A DNA stretch of 64,000 nucleotides from Haloarcula rubra (GTDB taxonomy: Archaea > Halobacteriota > Halobacteria > Halobacteriales > Haloarculaceae), in the NCBI RefSeq assembly GCF_019599465.1, contig NZ_RKLR01000002.1:248001-312000 (forward strand), written 5' to 3'. Position 1 is the first letter of the stretch. The number at the start of each line of letters is the position of its first letter. The notes below the pieces were generated by a model, which saw only the letters and a program-made list of their open reading frames with translations, had not been told where the DNA came from and did not search any database. Shown piece after piece: positions 7,977 through 17,990 of the stretch. Both the position numbers and the translations under genes were made by a program.

Positions 7977-9152
7977 ATGCGCGTAGTCGCGAAGTTCGGG
8001 GGGACCAGCCTCGGCAGCGGCGACCGAATCAACCGGGCCGCAGACTCCATCGCCGCCGCCGTCAAGCAGGGCCACGAAGTCGGCGTCGTCGCCTCGGCGA
8101 TGGGCAACACGACCGACGAACTCCTCGAAGGTATCGAGTACGACGCCGCCGACGAGGACCGAGCCGAGATCGTCTCGATGGGCGAACGGACCTCCGTCCG
8201 GATGCTCAAGGGCGCACTCGCGGCCCGCGGTATCGAGGCCGTCTTCCTCGAACCCGGGAGCGAGGAGTGGCCCATCATCACCGACGAGTACGGCGAAGTC
8301 GACGTCGAGGAGACGAAGAAGCGCGCCCACGCGCTCGCCGGGCAGATGAAAGACGTCGTCCCGGTCATCACCGGGTTCCTCGCCGAGGACCACGAGGGCA
8401 ACGTGACGACGCTCGGCCGCGGTGGCTCCGACACGACGGCGGTGATGCTCGGCAACTACATGGACGCCGACGAAGTCGTCATCGTCACCGACGTCGAGGG
8501 CGTCATGACCGGCGACCCGCGCGTCGTCGAAGGCGCCCGCAACGTCGGCGAGATCTCCGTCGACGAACTCCGCTCGCTCTCCTTCCGCGGCGCGGAAGTC
8601 GTCGCCCCCTCCGCCCTCTCGTACAAGAACGCCGACCTCGGGGTGCGGGTCACCCACTACCAGCACGGTGACCTGCTCACCGGCGGCACCTCCATCGAGG
8701 GCGAGTTCCAGAACCTCATCGACCTGCAGGAGCAACCGCTGGCGTGTGTCACCGTCGCCGGGCGCGCCATCCGCAACAGTCCCGGCATCCTCGCGGAACT
8801 GTCCAGCGCCATCGGCGACGAGCGCATCAACATCGAGGCCAACTCCTCGGGGATGGACTCGCTGACGTTCTACGTCGACGCCGAGGACGCCGACGAAGTC
8901 GAGGCGCTCCTCCACGACGAAATCGTCGACGACGAGACCCTCTCGTCGGTCACCGTCGAGGACGACATCGCGGTCATCCGCGTCACTGGCGGCGACCCCA
9001 GCGAACACGCGCTTCCCTACCGCGTCACCCGACCGCTCGCCGAAGCGCACATCCACCTCTACGACGTCGTCACCTCCGCGACGTCCGTGTCCGTGTTCGT
9101 CCCGTGGGACGACCGCGAACAGGCGCTCGAACTGGTCCAGAGCACCTTCTGA
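7977..9152 (+). CDS. lysC: Aspartate kinase
   Basis: A 391-residue enzyme phosphorylating aspartate, the first step toward threonine, methionine and (if present) lysine. The kinase domain starts MRVVAKFGGTSLGSGDRINR and includes TTLGRGGSDTTAVMLGNYMD and VEGVMTGDPRVVEGA. The last ~130 residues form two ACT domains (LACVTVAGRAIRNSPGILAE and IAVIRVTGGDPSEHALPYRV), the usual allosteric threonine/lysine site. It is close to threonine synthase in the same direction but separated by other genes. Confidence 0.92.
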   Translation: MRVVAKFGGTSLGSGDRINRAADSIAAAVKQGHEVGVVASAMGNTTDELLEGIEYDAADEDRAEIVSMGERTSVRMLKGALAARGIEAVFLEPGSEEWPIITDEYGEVDVEETKKRAHALAGQMKDVVPVITGFLAEDHEGNVTTLGRGGSDTTAVMLGNYMDADEVVIVTDVEGVMTGDPRVVEGARNVGEISVDELRSLSFRGAEVVAPSALSYKNADLGVRVTHYQHGDLLTGGTSIEGEFQNLIDLQEQPLACVTVAGRAIRNSPGILAELSSAIGDERINIEANSSGMDSLTFYVDAEDADEVEALLHDEIVDDETLSSVTVEDDIAVIRVTGGDPSEHALPYRVTRPLAEAHIHLYDVVTSATSVSVFVPWDDREQALELVQSTF

Positions 9153-9267
9153 CCCACGTTTCCCCCGTCGAGACTCTTCCGCGCAGAGACGTTCGGAAGG
9201 CAGCGAATTCCGCTAGGACTGGCCAGCGCGTCGCTCGACGGCCGCCGTGACGACCGACGGCGAATCC

Positions 9268-9954
9268 TCACCGCCCCTGCGTCAGTCGGAAGCCGATTTC
9301 CCGGGGGAGGCCGGCGTCCTCGACGGCGTGGATGACCTCGGTCGTGTCGTACTCGACGCGGCGGTCCTCGACGGTCATCGTATCGAGGTCGAGGATGGCG
9401 TAGGCCGCGCGGTGGTCGCCGTCGCGCGGTTGGCCGACACTCCCGGGGTTCATCACGACGCCGTCGTCGTACACCTCGTGGTGCTGGTGGTGGGTGTGGC
9501 CCATCACGAGGACGTCCTCCTCGCCCAGCAGGTCCGGCCCGAACTCGTCGGGGTAGGTGTAGTGGTCCGGGTCGTCGGGGTGGCCGTGGACGAGTTTCAC
9601 CCGGTCGTCACACGTCCGTCGCTCGTCCGGGAGGGCCGCGAGCCAGTCGAGTTGTGCTTCGTCTAGCTGCTCGCGGGCGTGGTCGACGCCGGCTTTGGCC
9701 ATCCCGTTGAACGCGAAGGGGGTCGTGGCCGCGACGGCCCGGTCGTGGTTGCCCATCACCGTCGGCACCTCGGTGTCGGGCCAGTCCTCGCCGTCCCCCA
9801 GCCCCCGCATCGCGTCGACGCAGTCGGCGTGCCACGGGTTGTACCCGACGACGTCGCCCGCACAGACCAGCCGGTCGACCGGCGGCATGTCCGCGAGCAC
9901 CGCGTCCAGCGCCACTCGGTTGCCGTGGATGTCGGAGAGAACGCCTACCTTCAT
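9268..9954 (-). CDS. Calcineurin-like metallophosphoesterase (YfcE/MJ0936 type)
   Basis: A 228-residue protein. Metal-binding motifs of the family are in order: D-x-H in VGVLSDIHGNRVAL (residues 8-10), GDVVGYNP, GNHDRAV, and GHTHHQHHEVY with VMNPGSVGQPRDGD. Such proteins hydrolyse phosphodiesters in a Mn/Ni-dependent manner; the natural substrate is unknown. It is convergent with lysC. The neighbouring purO gene lies upstream on the same strand, 71 bp away. Confidence 0.9.
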   Translation of the reverse strand: MKVGVLSDIHGNRVALDAVLADMPPVDRLVCAGDVVGYNPWHADCVDAMRGLGDGEDWPDTEVPTVMGNHDRAVAATTPFAFNGMAKAGVDHAREQLDEAQLDWLAALPDERRTCDDRVKLVHGHPDDPDHYTYPDEFGPDLLGEEDVLVMGHTHHQHHEVYDDGVVMNPGSVGQPRDGDHRAAYAILDLDTMTVEDRRVEYDTTEVIHAVEDAGLPREIGFRLTQGR

Positions 9955-10025
9955 CGTGTAGTCCTAACGGGTGAGGGGTCTTGAGTGTCAGCACTGCGTC
10001 AGCTATCGCGCCCCGCCGTCGTGGC

Positions 10026-10634
10026 TCACTCGCCGTTGTACACCGACACGTCGAAGTCGCCGGCCGCGCCGTCGACACCGGCCGCACAGACGGCGTGTTC
10101 GAACTCGTGGTCGTACACCTCGCGGGCGGCCGCGTCGGCGACCGTCGCCGAGAGGTCGAACGCCGTCGGGCTGTCTTCCTCGTAGGTGGCCACGAGCGTC
10201 GGTTCGGTGACCTCCTCGACGACGAGGGCGTCCCGGCGGACGGTGCCGACGACTGCCCCCGGTCCGTCGGCGTTCGTCGTCGGGTCGTCGGCGTCGACGC
10301 CGACGATGCCCGCGATGCGGGGTGTGTCGTAGTCGTCCTTCTCGAAGTCCAGCGCGAGGAGCGGTTCGGCCAGCGCGTCCCGTGCGGGGTAGCCCAGTTC
10401 GAGTTTCTCCGCGATGGGGTCGACGTGTGAGCCGTTGCCGACGACGGCGCCGCGCTCTGTCACGCGGACGCCGTTGTAGGAGATGTAGGGGTTGTCCGTC
10501 TCCGGGGCGTCCGGCGTCGGTTCGACGGTGACGGTGCCGTCTCGCTGTACAGCCTGCCGGTTCGGGAACGACCGCGAGGAGACTCGATACGCGCCTACCT
10601 CGGGGCCGACGACGACGAAGCGTCCGACGTACAT
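10026..10634 (-). CDS. purO: Archaeal IMP cyclohydrolase
   Basis: A 202-residue PurO-type enzyme closing the purine ring of FAICAR to IMP, the last step of IMP synthesis; it replaces the cyclohydrolase half of bacterial PurH. The N-terminus [20 protein letters not shown] and the segment [20 protein letters not shown] are characteristic. ATG 10634 is chosen since haloarchaeal PurO starts at MYVGRF; an in-frame codon at 10661 would add an unlikely MPRWPPMSG leader. Purely cytosolic, acidic protein. Confidence 0.92.
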   Translation of the reverse strand: MYVGRFVVVGPEVGAYRVSSRSFPNRQAVQRDGTVTVEPTPDAPETDNPYISYNGVRVTERGAVVGNGSHVDPIAEKLELGYPARDALAEPLLALDFEKDDYDTPRIAGIVGVDADDPTTNADGPGAVVGTVRRDALVVEEVTEPTLVATYEEDSPTAFDLSATVADAAAREVYDHEFEHAVCAAGVDGAAGDFDVSVYNGE

Positions 10635-10864
10635 ACCCGACATGGGCGGCCAGCGTGGCAAAGCCGTGTCGATGTTCGGGCGAGGGTTCGACTACCGACG
10701 GGGGCCAGCCACGCCGTGACAACCCACCGCACGTCCGACCGCCCGACGGCACCTCGCCGGGTGCCGACGACTGACATGCCAACTCGAGTCCGCAACACTG
10801 AAATACAGCAGCCGGGTATACAGTAGTGTACGTCGCTGAGCGAAACCAGTGGCGAACGTGTCAA

Positions 10865-10937
10865 AGTTCCGTGGGGTAGTGGCCAATCCTGTTGCCTTCT
10901 GGGGGCAACGACGGAAGTTCGAATCTTCCCGGAACTA
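10865..10937 (+). tRNA. tRNA-Gln (anticodon CUG)
   Basis: A 73-nt cloverleaf. Acceptor arms AGTTCCG and CGGAACT pair fully with discriminator A; the anticodon stem TTGCC/GGCAA holds loop TTCTGGG (anticodon CTG); the T arm is GGAAG-TTCGAAT-CTTCC. No intron and no encoded CCA. A TATA-like GGTATACAG at 10815-10823 lies 42-50 bases upstream. Confidence 0.93.
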
Positions 10938-11014
10938 CTCTCCTTCGTTCCCGACCGGCGAGCGACCGCGCCGTCACCACCCGGCTACTTGTCGTTGCAC
11001 ACACGAGATGTGGT

Positions 11015-11446
11015 ATGGCACCCGAACACGTCCTCGTCCCCCTCGACGGCTCACCGCTGGCCGACGAGGCGCTGGTCCACGCCGTAGAGACGTTCGACTG
11101 TCGGTTGACGGTGCTGAACGTCGTCGCGCCGCTGGACAGCGCCATGAGCGAGGGCGGCATCCTCGAACCGGGTGACGAGCGGCGCGAGGCGGCGATGCGA
11201 CGTGCGGACCGCCTCGTCGAGCGGGCCGAGCGGACGGCCGCCGAAGTCGACCGGACCGTCGAGACGGCGGTGGAGACGGGCGATCCCGCGGAGACAATTC
11301 TCGGCTTCGCCGAGGCCAACGACGTGGACCAGATAGTGATGGGCGGGCACGGTGGCGACCGGAACGAACTGGCCCGGCGGTTGCTCGGGACGGTGGCGAC
11401 GGCCGTCGTCAGCGAGGCGCCGGTGACGGTGACCGTCGTCCGTTAG
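11015..11446 (+). CDS. Universal stress protein (UspA family)
   Basis: A 143-residue Usp domain: MAPEHVLVPLDGSPLADEAL at the start, the ATP-loop region IVMGGHGGDRNELARRLLGT (G-x2-G-x9-G type) and a final strand APVTVTVVR. Such proteins bind ATP and respond to stress; the exact role is unknown. ATG 11015 gives the canonical N-terminus. It ends in a 4-base overlap with the convergent phosphate permease gene. Confidence 0.9.
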   Translation: MAPEHVLVPLDGSPLADEALVHAVETFDCRLTVLNVVAPLDSAMSEGGILEPGDERREAAMRRADRLVERAERTAAEVDRTVETAVETGDPAETILGFAEANDVDQIVMGGHGGDRNELARRLLGTVATAVVSEAPVTVTVVR

Positions 11447-12627
11447 CCCAGCACCGTCGCGAACGCCCGGTAGAGGGCGAACCCGACGGCTACCGAACTG
11501 AACAGCGTGAGCACCCAGAAGCCGAGCGTCACTCCGATTTTCCGCCTGGAGACGCCCGCCGACCCGCCGGCGAGGCCGCCGCCGATGACGCCGGAGATGA
11601 TGATGTTGTTGAACGAGATGGGGATGCCCAGCGCGATGGCGGTCTGGGCGATGATGAACCCCGGCACGAGCGCGGCGATGGAGCGCCTGACCCCGAGTTG
11701 GGCGTACTCGCGGGCGGTCGCTTGCAGGAGTCTGGGCGCCCCCATCCACGCGCCACCGAGGATGCCGACGGCGCCGAGGCCCAGCAACAGGAGGCCCGGC
11801 AGCCCCAGTTCCACGCGGTAGAGATTTTCGAGGGGACCGGTCGCCAGTCCGACCTGACTCCCGCCGCTGGAGAAGGCGACGACGCTCCCGAGGACGACCA
11901 GAAACGTCTTGATGCCCTTGTCGACGGACTGCTGGGTGCGCCGGCGGATGAACAGGAAACTCGCGGCGGCGGCCAGTACCGTCACGAGGACGACGACGCC
12001 GGGCAGGGGGACGACCATCGCGGCGAACCCGGCGATGGAGTTCTGCGTGGCGTCGGCCGGGGCGGGGATGACGCTCAACTCGACGTTGGCGACGATGCCG
12101 CCGACGACGGCGGCGAGCAGTGGCACACCGACCGTCTCGGGGATGTCGTCCCGGCGGAGGATGGTGGCGGTGATGTAGGCCAGCCCCCCGGAGACCGGCG
12201 GGACGAGCGCCCAGAACGTCGCGATGCGCTGGTAGGTGCCGAAGACGGGCGCGCCGCCCAGCGAGAGGCCGACGCCTATCATCGCCCCCGTCGTCGCGAA
12301 GGCGGCGGGGACGGGGTAGCCGCTGTAGACGCCGAAGGCCATGAACAGCGTCGCCGTCAGCAGGCCGGCCGTCGCCGCCAGCGACGTAATCTGGACGCCG
12401 TCGATGAGGCCGGCCCCCACTGTCTCGGAGATGCTCCCGCCCTGTGTGAGCGCACCGAGCGCCGCGAGGATGCCGATGAGGAACGCCGCCCGCATCGTCG
12501 AGATGGCGTTGGCGCCGATGGCCGGCGCAAAGGGGGGCGAGTTGCTGTTGGCACCGAGTGCCCACGCGGTTACGAGGCCGGTGAGCGTCGCGAGGACGAC
12601 CAGCGCCCAGAAGACGAGTCCCGGCAC
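11443..12627 (-). CDS. pit: PiT-family inorganic phosphate permease
   Basis: A 394-residue polytopic membrane protein. The two PiT signature halves are visible: GANSNSPPFAPAIGANAIST near residue 25 and, in the C-terminal half, IALGIPISFNNIIISGVIGG followed by GLAGGSAGVSRRK. About ten membrane spans. It would import phosphate by ion symport. The first codon is GTG at 12627, with GGGAGGA about 13 bases upstream; no better start exists. Its 3' end overlaps the universal stress gene by 4 bases. Confidence 0.85.
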   Translation of the reverse strand: MPGLVFWALVVLATLTGLVTAWALGANSNSPPFAPAIGANAISTMRAAFLIGILAALGALTQGGSISETVGAGLIDGVQITSLAATAGLLTATLFMAFGVYSGYPVPAAFATTGAMIGVGLSLGGAPVFGTYQRIATFWALVPPVSGGLAYITATILRRDDIPETVGVPLLAAVVGGIVANVELSVIPAPADATQNSIAGFAAMVVPLPGVVVLVTVLAAAASFLFIRRRTQQSVDKGIKTFLVVLGSVVAFSSGGSQVGLATGPLENLYRVELGLPGLLLLGLGAVGILGGAWMGAPRLLQATAREYAQLGVRRSIAALVPGFIIAQTAIALGIPISFNNIIISGVIGGGLAGGSAGVSRRKIGVTLGFWVLTLFSSVAVGFALYRAFATVLG

Positions 12628-12871
12628 CGACGACTCAGTCCTCCCGAGGTGGTCGCGTCGTAGTCATTGTCGGCCGTTCACAGGCACGACCGATAAACGT
12701 TCCCGCGGCGGCGGGGTCGAGACCGAACGCGGCGGGCGAGCGTTCAGTAGCCGAGCGACTCGCGAACGTCGCTGTCACCGGGCCACACCGATGTACGTGC
12801 CAGTGCGTACCGGCTCTGATGTTCTCGCCCGTCTATATAGCTCGCGTGTCGCGGTAACTGCACCCATCGAA

Positions 12872-12880
12872 GTCTTTAAC
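12872..12880 (+). promoter_or_regulatory. TATA box of the nucleoside ABC operon
   Basis: GTCTTTAAC, with TTTAA 27-31 bases before the ATG at 12905, matching the haloarchaeal consensus and a nearly leaderless transcript. Confidence 0.65.
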
Positions 12881-12904
12881 GGTCGTGGAAACACCTCGTA
12901 GTAC

Positions 12905-13969
12905 ATGCCAGTATCACGTCGAACGCTACTCGGTAGCCTCGGTGCCGCGACTGCGACCGGCCTCGCCGGCTGTATCGGTGGCGGTGGCGGCAGCGACGCC
13001 GCCGCACGCGTCGGGATGGTGTACGCGACGGGCGGCCTCGGAGACGGGTCGTTCAACGACCAGGCCCAGACCGGCATCGTCCGGGCCGAGGAGGACCTGA
13101 GCATCGCCTACGACGAGTCCCAACCGGAGTCGACGTCCGACTTCGGGACGCTCCAGCAACAGTACGCCCAGTCGAGCGACCCCGACTACGACCTCGTCTG
13201 CTGTATCGGCTTCCTGCAGGCCGACGCGCTGACGGAGAACGCCAGCCAGTACAGCGACCAGCAGTTCATGATAGTCGACTCCGTCGTCGACGCCTCCAAC
13301 GTCGGGTCGTACGTCTTCGCGGAACACGAGGGGTCGTTCCTCGTGGGCCTCATGGCCGGCCGACTGACGACGACGTCGTTCTCGGCGGGCGCGGGGTCGA
13401 CCGCGGGCGACTCGACGAACGTCGGCTTCGTCGGCGGCGTCGAGTCCGACCTCATCAAGAAGTTCGAGGCCGGGTTCACCGCGGGCGTGAAGTACGCGAG
13501 CGACGACGTCGACGTCCAGACGGCCTACGTCGGCGGGTTCAACAAACCCGCCGCGGGACAGGAGGCGGCCATCTCGATGTACGACTCCGGGGCGGACATC
13601 GTCTACCACGCGGCCGGCAACACCGGCACCGGTGTCTTCCAGGCCGCACAGGAGGCCGGTCGGTTCGCCATCGGCGTCGACCGGGACCAGTCGGTCACGA
13701 AGTCCTCGTACAGCGACGTCATCCTCGCCAGCATGGTCAAGCGCGTGGACAACGCCGTCTACTCCTCGGTCGAGGACGTCGTCAACGACGAGTTCCAGGG
13801 CGGGTCCGTCACGACACTGGGCCTCGAACAGAACGGCGTCGAAGCCGTCTTCGGGCAGGACCTCGGCGGCGACGTCCCACAGGAGGTCAAAGACGAGATG
13901 AGTACGGCCCGAGACGACATCATCGCCGGCGAGATATCCGTGCCGACCGACCCCAATCAGGTGTCGTGA
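12905..13969 (+). CDS. BMP/PnrA-family nucleoside-binding lipoprotein
   Basis: A 354-residue substrate-binding protein. A Tat-type signal with RR (SRRTLLGSLGAATATG) ends in lipobox LAGC, so Cys23 is the likely lipidated residue. Mature part: VGMVYATGGLGDGSFNDQAQ and VGFVGGVESDLIKKFEAGF are BMP-domain signatures. The family binds purine nucleosides outside the cell. First gene of an importer operon with an ATPase and two permeases. Confidence 0.9.
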   Translation: MPVSRRTLLGSLGAATATGLAGCIGGGGGSDAAARVGMVYATGGLGDGSFNDQAQTGIVRAEEDLSIAYDESQPESTSDFGTLQQQYAQSSDPDYDLVCCIGFLQADALTENASQYSDQQFMIVDSVVDASNVGSYVFAEHEGSFLVGLMAGRLTTTSFSAGAGSTAGDSTNVGFVGGVESDLIKKFEAGFTAGVKYASDDVDVQTAYVGGFNKPAAGQEAAISMYDSGADIVYHAAGNTGTGVFQAAQEAGRFAIGVDRDQSVTKSSYSDVILASMVKRVDNAVYSSVEDVVNDEFQGGSVTTLGLEQNGVEAVFGQDLGGDVPQEVKDEMSTARDDIIAGEISVPTDPNQVS

Positions 13970-14015
13970 ACCGCTTCGCTAGCTTGAAGCGTCGTCGTCT
14001 CGACGACTCCCGATA

Positions 14016-15575
14016 ATGAGTAGGGCCGTCCACCTCGATGGTATCACGAAGCGGTTCCCCGGCGTCGTCGCCAACGACGAGGTCGACCTGACCGTCGAGC
14101 GGGGGACGGTCCACGCGCTGCTGGGCGAGAACGGGGCCGGCAAGACGACGCTGATGAACGTCCTCTACGGCCTGTATCAACCCGACGAGGGCCGCGTCGT
14201 CGTCGACGGCGAGGCGCGACAGTTCGACTCGCCGCGGGACGCCATCGACGCCGGCGTCGGCATGATACACCAGCACTTCATGCTGGTCGACCCGATGACC
14301 GTCGCCGAGAACATCACGCTGGGCAACGAACCGCGGAAGTTGCTCGGACTGACCGTCGACCGCGAACGCGCCGACCGCGAGGTCCGCGAACTGGCCGACC
14401 GCTACGGGTTCGACGTGGACCCGACGGCGATCGTCGAGGACATCGGCGTCGGCGTCCAACAGCGGGTCGAGATTCTGAAGGCGCTGTACCGGGGTGCGGA
14501 CGTCCTCATCCTCGACGAACCGACGGCCGTCCTCACGCCACAGGAGGTCGCGGACCTCTTCTCCGTGTTCGAGGAACTCACCGCACAGGGGAAGACGATA
14601 ATCTTCATCACGCACAAACTCGGCGAGGCGATGACCGCCGCCGACGAGATAACCGTCCTTCGCGGCGGCGAGAACGTCGGCGTGGTCGACGCCGACGCGG
14701 TCACGCGCGAGGAACTGGCCGAGTTGATGGTCGGGCGCGAAGTGTTGCTCGACGTCGACCGCCGACCGGCCGACGTCGGCGAGGAACGCCTCCGCGTCGC
14801 GGACCTCTCCGTCGAGGACAGCCGTGGGGTCCGGGCCGTCGACGACGTCTCGTTCTCGGTCCGGGCCGGTGAGGTGTTCGGCATCGCGGGCGTCGACGGC
14901 AACGGGCAGTCGGAACTGGTCGAGGCCATCACCGGCCTCCGCGGGGTGCAGTCCGGCGGCGTCGCGCTGGACCGGACCGACGTCACCGACGCCAGCCGTC
15001 GGGACCGCATCGAGGCCGGGATGGCCTACATCCCGGAGGACCGACAGGAACGCGGCCTCGTGATGGACTTCGACCTCGTGAGCAACGGGTTGCTCGGGAG
15101 TCAACACAGTCGGCCCTACGCCAGCGCCGGTCGCATCGACTGGGCGCAGACCCGCGACCACGCCGAGTCCATCGTCGAGGAGTACGACGTTCGGCCACCG
15201 GACGCCGACGCGACGGCCGCGGACCTCTCCGGGGGGAACCAACAGAAGTTCGTCGTCGGCCGGGAACTGGCCCGCGACCCGAGCGTCCTCGTCGCCTCTC
15301 ACCCGACGCGGGGGGTCGACGTGGGGTCGATGGAGTTCATCCACGACCGTATCGACGCATTGCGGGCGGCCGGGGTCGGCGTCCTGCTCGTCTCCTCGAA
15401 ACTCGACGAGGTGACCTCGCTCTCGGACCGCCTCGGCGTGATGTACGAAGGCGAACTCGTCGACGTCGTCGACCCCGACGCCGTCACCGAGGAAGAACTG
15501 GGCCTGCTGATGGCCGGCGAGCGACCGGACGATGTCTCCCGAGTCACACCGACCGACGGGGGGACGGACCGATGA
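14016..15575 (+). CDS. Nucleoside-type ABC importer ATPase (two ABC domains)
   Basis: A 519-residue ATPase with two ABC modules, as in NupA/RbsA. First module: Walker A GENGAGKTT near residue 37 and Walker B LILDEPTAVL. Its signature loop reads DIGVGVQQRVEI rather than LSGGQ. Second module: GVDGNGQSELVEA in the Walker A position lacks the P-loop lysine, as is common in this subfamily; LSGGNQQKFVVGREL is a normal signature. It starts 46 bp after the binding-protein gene and overlaps the next gene by 4 bases. Confidence 0.92.
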   Translation: MSRAVHLDGITKRFPGVVANDEVDLTVERGTVHALLGENGAGKTTLMNVLYGLYQPDEGRVVVDGEARQFDSPRDAIDAGVGMIHQHFMLVDPMTVAENITLGNEPRKLLGLTVDRERADREVRELADRYGFDVDPTAIVEDIGVGVQQRVEILKALYRGADVLILDEPTAVLTPQEVADLFSVFEELTAQGKTIIFITHKLGEAMTAADEITVLRGGENVGVVDADAVTREELAELMVGREVLLDVDRRPADVGEERLRVADLSVEDSRGVRAVDDVSFSVRAGEVFGIAGVDGNGQSELVEAITGLRGVQSGGVALDRTDVTDASRRDRIEAGMAYIPEDRQERGLVMDFDLVSNGLLGSQHSRPYASAGRIDWAQTRDHAESIVEEYDVRPPDADATAADLSGGNQQKFVVGRELARDPSVLVASHPTRGVDVGSMEFIHDRIDALRAAGVGVLLVSSKLDEVTSLSDRLGVMYEGELVDVVDPDAVTEEELGLLMAGERPDDVSRVTPTDGGTDR

Positions 15576-16810
15576 GCGACGCCGACCGAGAGTGGGTCGA
15601 CACCGTTCGCCAGCGACTCATCGCCCTCGGGCAGACGTCGGCGGGCGAACGCGTGCTCATCGCCGCCTCGGCGCTGGCGCTGTCGGTGTTCGTCGGGACG
15701 ATTATCGTCTTCGTCGCCGGACTCGTCGCCACCTGTCGCGACCCCGTGCTGACGATGGGCGGGACGACACTGTGTTACGACCCGTTCTTCGTCTTCGACC
15801 GCCTGTTCCTCGGGGCGCTGGGCGACCCGCTGGCCGGCGGGTGGTCGCCGCTGAACCCGCAGTTCGCGCTCACGCTCCGGGAGACGACGGTGCTGGTGTT
15901 CACCGGCCTCTCGGTGGCGCTGGCGTTCCGGGCCGGCATCTTCAACATCGGGACGCAGGGGCAACTCGTCGTCGGCGGCCTGCTGTCGGCGCTGACGGTG
16001 CTGTGGGCCGCCCCGCTCCTGAGCGGCGGCCTCGGTGCCGTCCTGTTGGTGCCGCTGGGCGTCACGGCGGGCGCCGTCGGCGGCGGCGCGTACGGGGCGA
16101 TACCGGGTGCGCTGAAGGCCTACGCCGAGGCGAACGAGGTCATCACGACCATCATGCTCAACTTCGTCGCGGTGCTTGTCACGCGGTATCTGGTGACAGG
16201 GCCGTTCGGCGACCCCAACAGTCAGGCCAACCAGACGCCGCCGCTCCCCGAAGTCGGGCAGTTCCCGTCGGTGGTGTTCGACCCGCGTACCGACTTCTCG
16301 CTGTTCGCGCTGTTGCTCGCCTTCGTCTTCGTGGGCGGCCTGTACTACCTGCTCGCGTACACCGCCTTCGGCTACGACCTCCGGACGGCGGGCATCCAGC
16401 CCACCGCGGCGGAGTACGGCGGCGTCGACGCCGCCCGGACCATCGTCGCGTCGCTGACGCTGTCGGGGGCCATCGGCGGCGTCGGCGGGGCCGTCTACGT
16501 GATGATGATACTCGGCAAGTTCCAGACGGGTGTCCCGAGTTACGGGTTCGACGGCATCACCGTCTCGATTCTCGCGGGCAACAACCCGCTGGGCGTCGTG
16601 TTCGCGGCGGCGCTGTTCGGCGTCCTCAAGTCCGGGTCGACGGTCGTCGCGTTCGCGACGAACGTCCCGCCGCAACTGGTCGGCGTCCTCCGGGGACTCA
16701 TCATCCTCTTCGTCGCCATGCCGGAGTTCTTCCGACTGGTCGGCCGTCGACTGGCCGCCGGGCAGGAGGAGACGGGTGCCGCCGCCGTCGGAGGTGGGGC
16801 CGATGACTGA
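15572..16810 (+). CDS. Nucleoside-type ABC importer permease 1
   Basis: A 412-residue membrane protein of the branched-chain-amino-acid/ribose permease superfamily (YufP-like). About ten spans; the signature LAFRAGIFNIGTQGQLVVGG and the coupling-helix region AGIQPTAAEYGGVDAARTI are visible. It forms a heterodimer with the next gene product. Start and stop overlap both neighbours (4 and 8 bases), so the operon is tightly coupled. Confidence 0.9.
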   Translation: MSDADREWVDTVRQRLIALGQTSAGERVLIAASALALSVFVGTIIVFVAGLVATCRDPVLTMGGTTLCYDPFFVFDRLFLGALGDPLAGGWSPLNPQFALTLRETTVLVFTGLSVALAFRAGIFNIGTQGQLVVGGLLSALTVLWAAPLLSGGLGAVLLVPLGVTAGAVGGGAYGAIPGALKAYAEANEVITTIMLNFVAVLVTRYLVTGPFGDPNSQANQTPPLPEVGQFPSVVFDPRTDFSLFALLLAFVFVGGLYYLLAYTAFGYDLRTAGIQPTAAEYGGVDAARTIVASLTLSGAIGGVGGAVYVMMILGKFQTGVPSYGFDGITVSILAGNNPLGVVFAAALFGVLKSGSTVVAFATNVPPQLVGVLRGLIILFVAMPEFFRLVGRRLAAGQEETGAAAVGGGADD

Positions 16811-17855
16811 CCTGCTGGATGGTCGGCCCTCCGGCCGACTGCTCGTCGCGGGCGTGGCGGCGCTGGTGTTCGTCGCGCTCGGGGTGGCCGCCCTCGTCGC
16901 GCCCGAGTCACAGGTCGGGCGACTGTTCGGCATCGTCGTCTCCGCCTCGACGCTCGCCGCCACGCTACGGCTCTCGGTCCCAATCGTGTTCGCCGCCATC
17001 GGCGGCATCTTCGCCGAGAAGTCCGGCGTCATCAACATCGGCCTCGAGGGTCTGCTCATCATCTCGGCCTTCACGGCGGTGTTCGGCGCCGACCTGACGG
17101 GGTCGCTGTGGCTCGGCTACCTCGTCGCCGTCGTCGCGTCGACGGCGCTGGCCGGCCTGTTCGCCGTCGTCTGCATCGAGTTCCGGGCCGACCAGATTAT
17201 CGCCGGGCTGGCGGTGTGGCTCATCGCGCTCGGACTGGCGCCGTTCGGGTCGCAGGTCATCTACGGCGGCCCAAACACCAAGAGCGTCGACACGCTCGGG
17301 ACCGTCACGGTGCCGGTGCTGTCCGACGTCCCCTTCTTCGGGGCGTTGTTCGACGCCTCGCCGGCCGTCTACCTGATGTTCCTCGCCGTCGCCGTCGGGT
17401 GGTACACGCTCAACCGGACGACCTTCGGCCGGTGGGTGCGGGCCGCCGGCGAGAACCCGAAGGCGCTGGACACCGCCGGCGTCGACGTCTCGCGAGTCAG
17501 GTACGCCGCCGTCCTGCTGTCGGGGACGTTCTCCGGTATGGGCGGCGCGTCGCTGGCGTTCAGCATCGGTCAGTTCACCGGTAACGGCCCGACGATGGTC
17601 AACGGGAAGGGGTTCATCGCCATCGTCGCGTACCTCTTCGGGAACTACAACCCGGTCGGCGCGCTGCTGTCGACGGCGCTGTTCGCGGGGCTGGACGCCG
17701 TTCAACTCCGCCTGCAGACGACGGACCTGTACGCCTTGCCGGACTCGCTGGTCCAGACGATTCCGTTCGTCGCCGTCATCGTCGTCCTCGCCTTCGTCGG
17801 CAAGACGCGACTGCCGGAGGCCGCCGGCGAGCACTACGAGTCCGGCGAGGAGTAG
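16803..17855 (+). CDS. Nucleoside-type ABC importer permease 2
   Basis: A 350-residue permease (YufQ-like). Signature IFAEKSGVINIGLEGLLIIS and the coupling region AAGENPKALDTAGVDVSRVR. ATG 16803 overlaps the stop of permease 1 by 8 bases; the phase is open further upstream but only inside permease 1. Last gene of the importer operon; 135 bp of non-coding DNA follow before leuS. Confidence 0.9.
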   Translation: MTDLLDGRPSGRLLVAGVAALVFVALGVAALVAPESQVGRLFGIVVSASTLAATLRLSVPIVFAAIGGIFAEKSGVINIGLEGLLIISAFTAVFGADLTGSLWLGYLVAVVASTALAGLFAVVCIEFRADQIIAGLAVWLIALGLAPFGSQVIYGGPNTKSVDTLGTVTVPVLSDVPFFGALFDASPAVYLMFLAVAVGWYTLNRTTFGRWVRAAGENPKALDTAGVDVSRVRYAAVLLSGTFSGMGGASLAFSIGQFTGNGPTMVNGKGFIAIVAYLFGNYNPVGALLSTALFAGLDAVQLRLQTTDLYALPDSLVQTIPFVAVIVVLAFVGKTRLPEAAGEHYESGEE

Positions 17856-17990
17856 GCCTCACTGTCGGCGCCGTCTCCCAGCCAGCCCACACCCGTTCTG
17901 CCGAGATGCCGCACCGTGCTTGACGGGCCGGCGAGCGGTCGTCGCTAGCCGAACACTCATGTGCCACGCCGTCCCACTCCGAGGTATCGA

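Noticed and set aside
10635-10864. Possible small gene between purO and tRNA-Gln
   Set aside because: Open frames here are composition artefacts with no start signals; only the tRNA promoter seems present.
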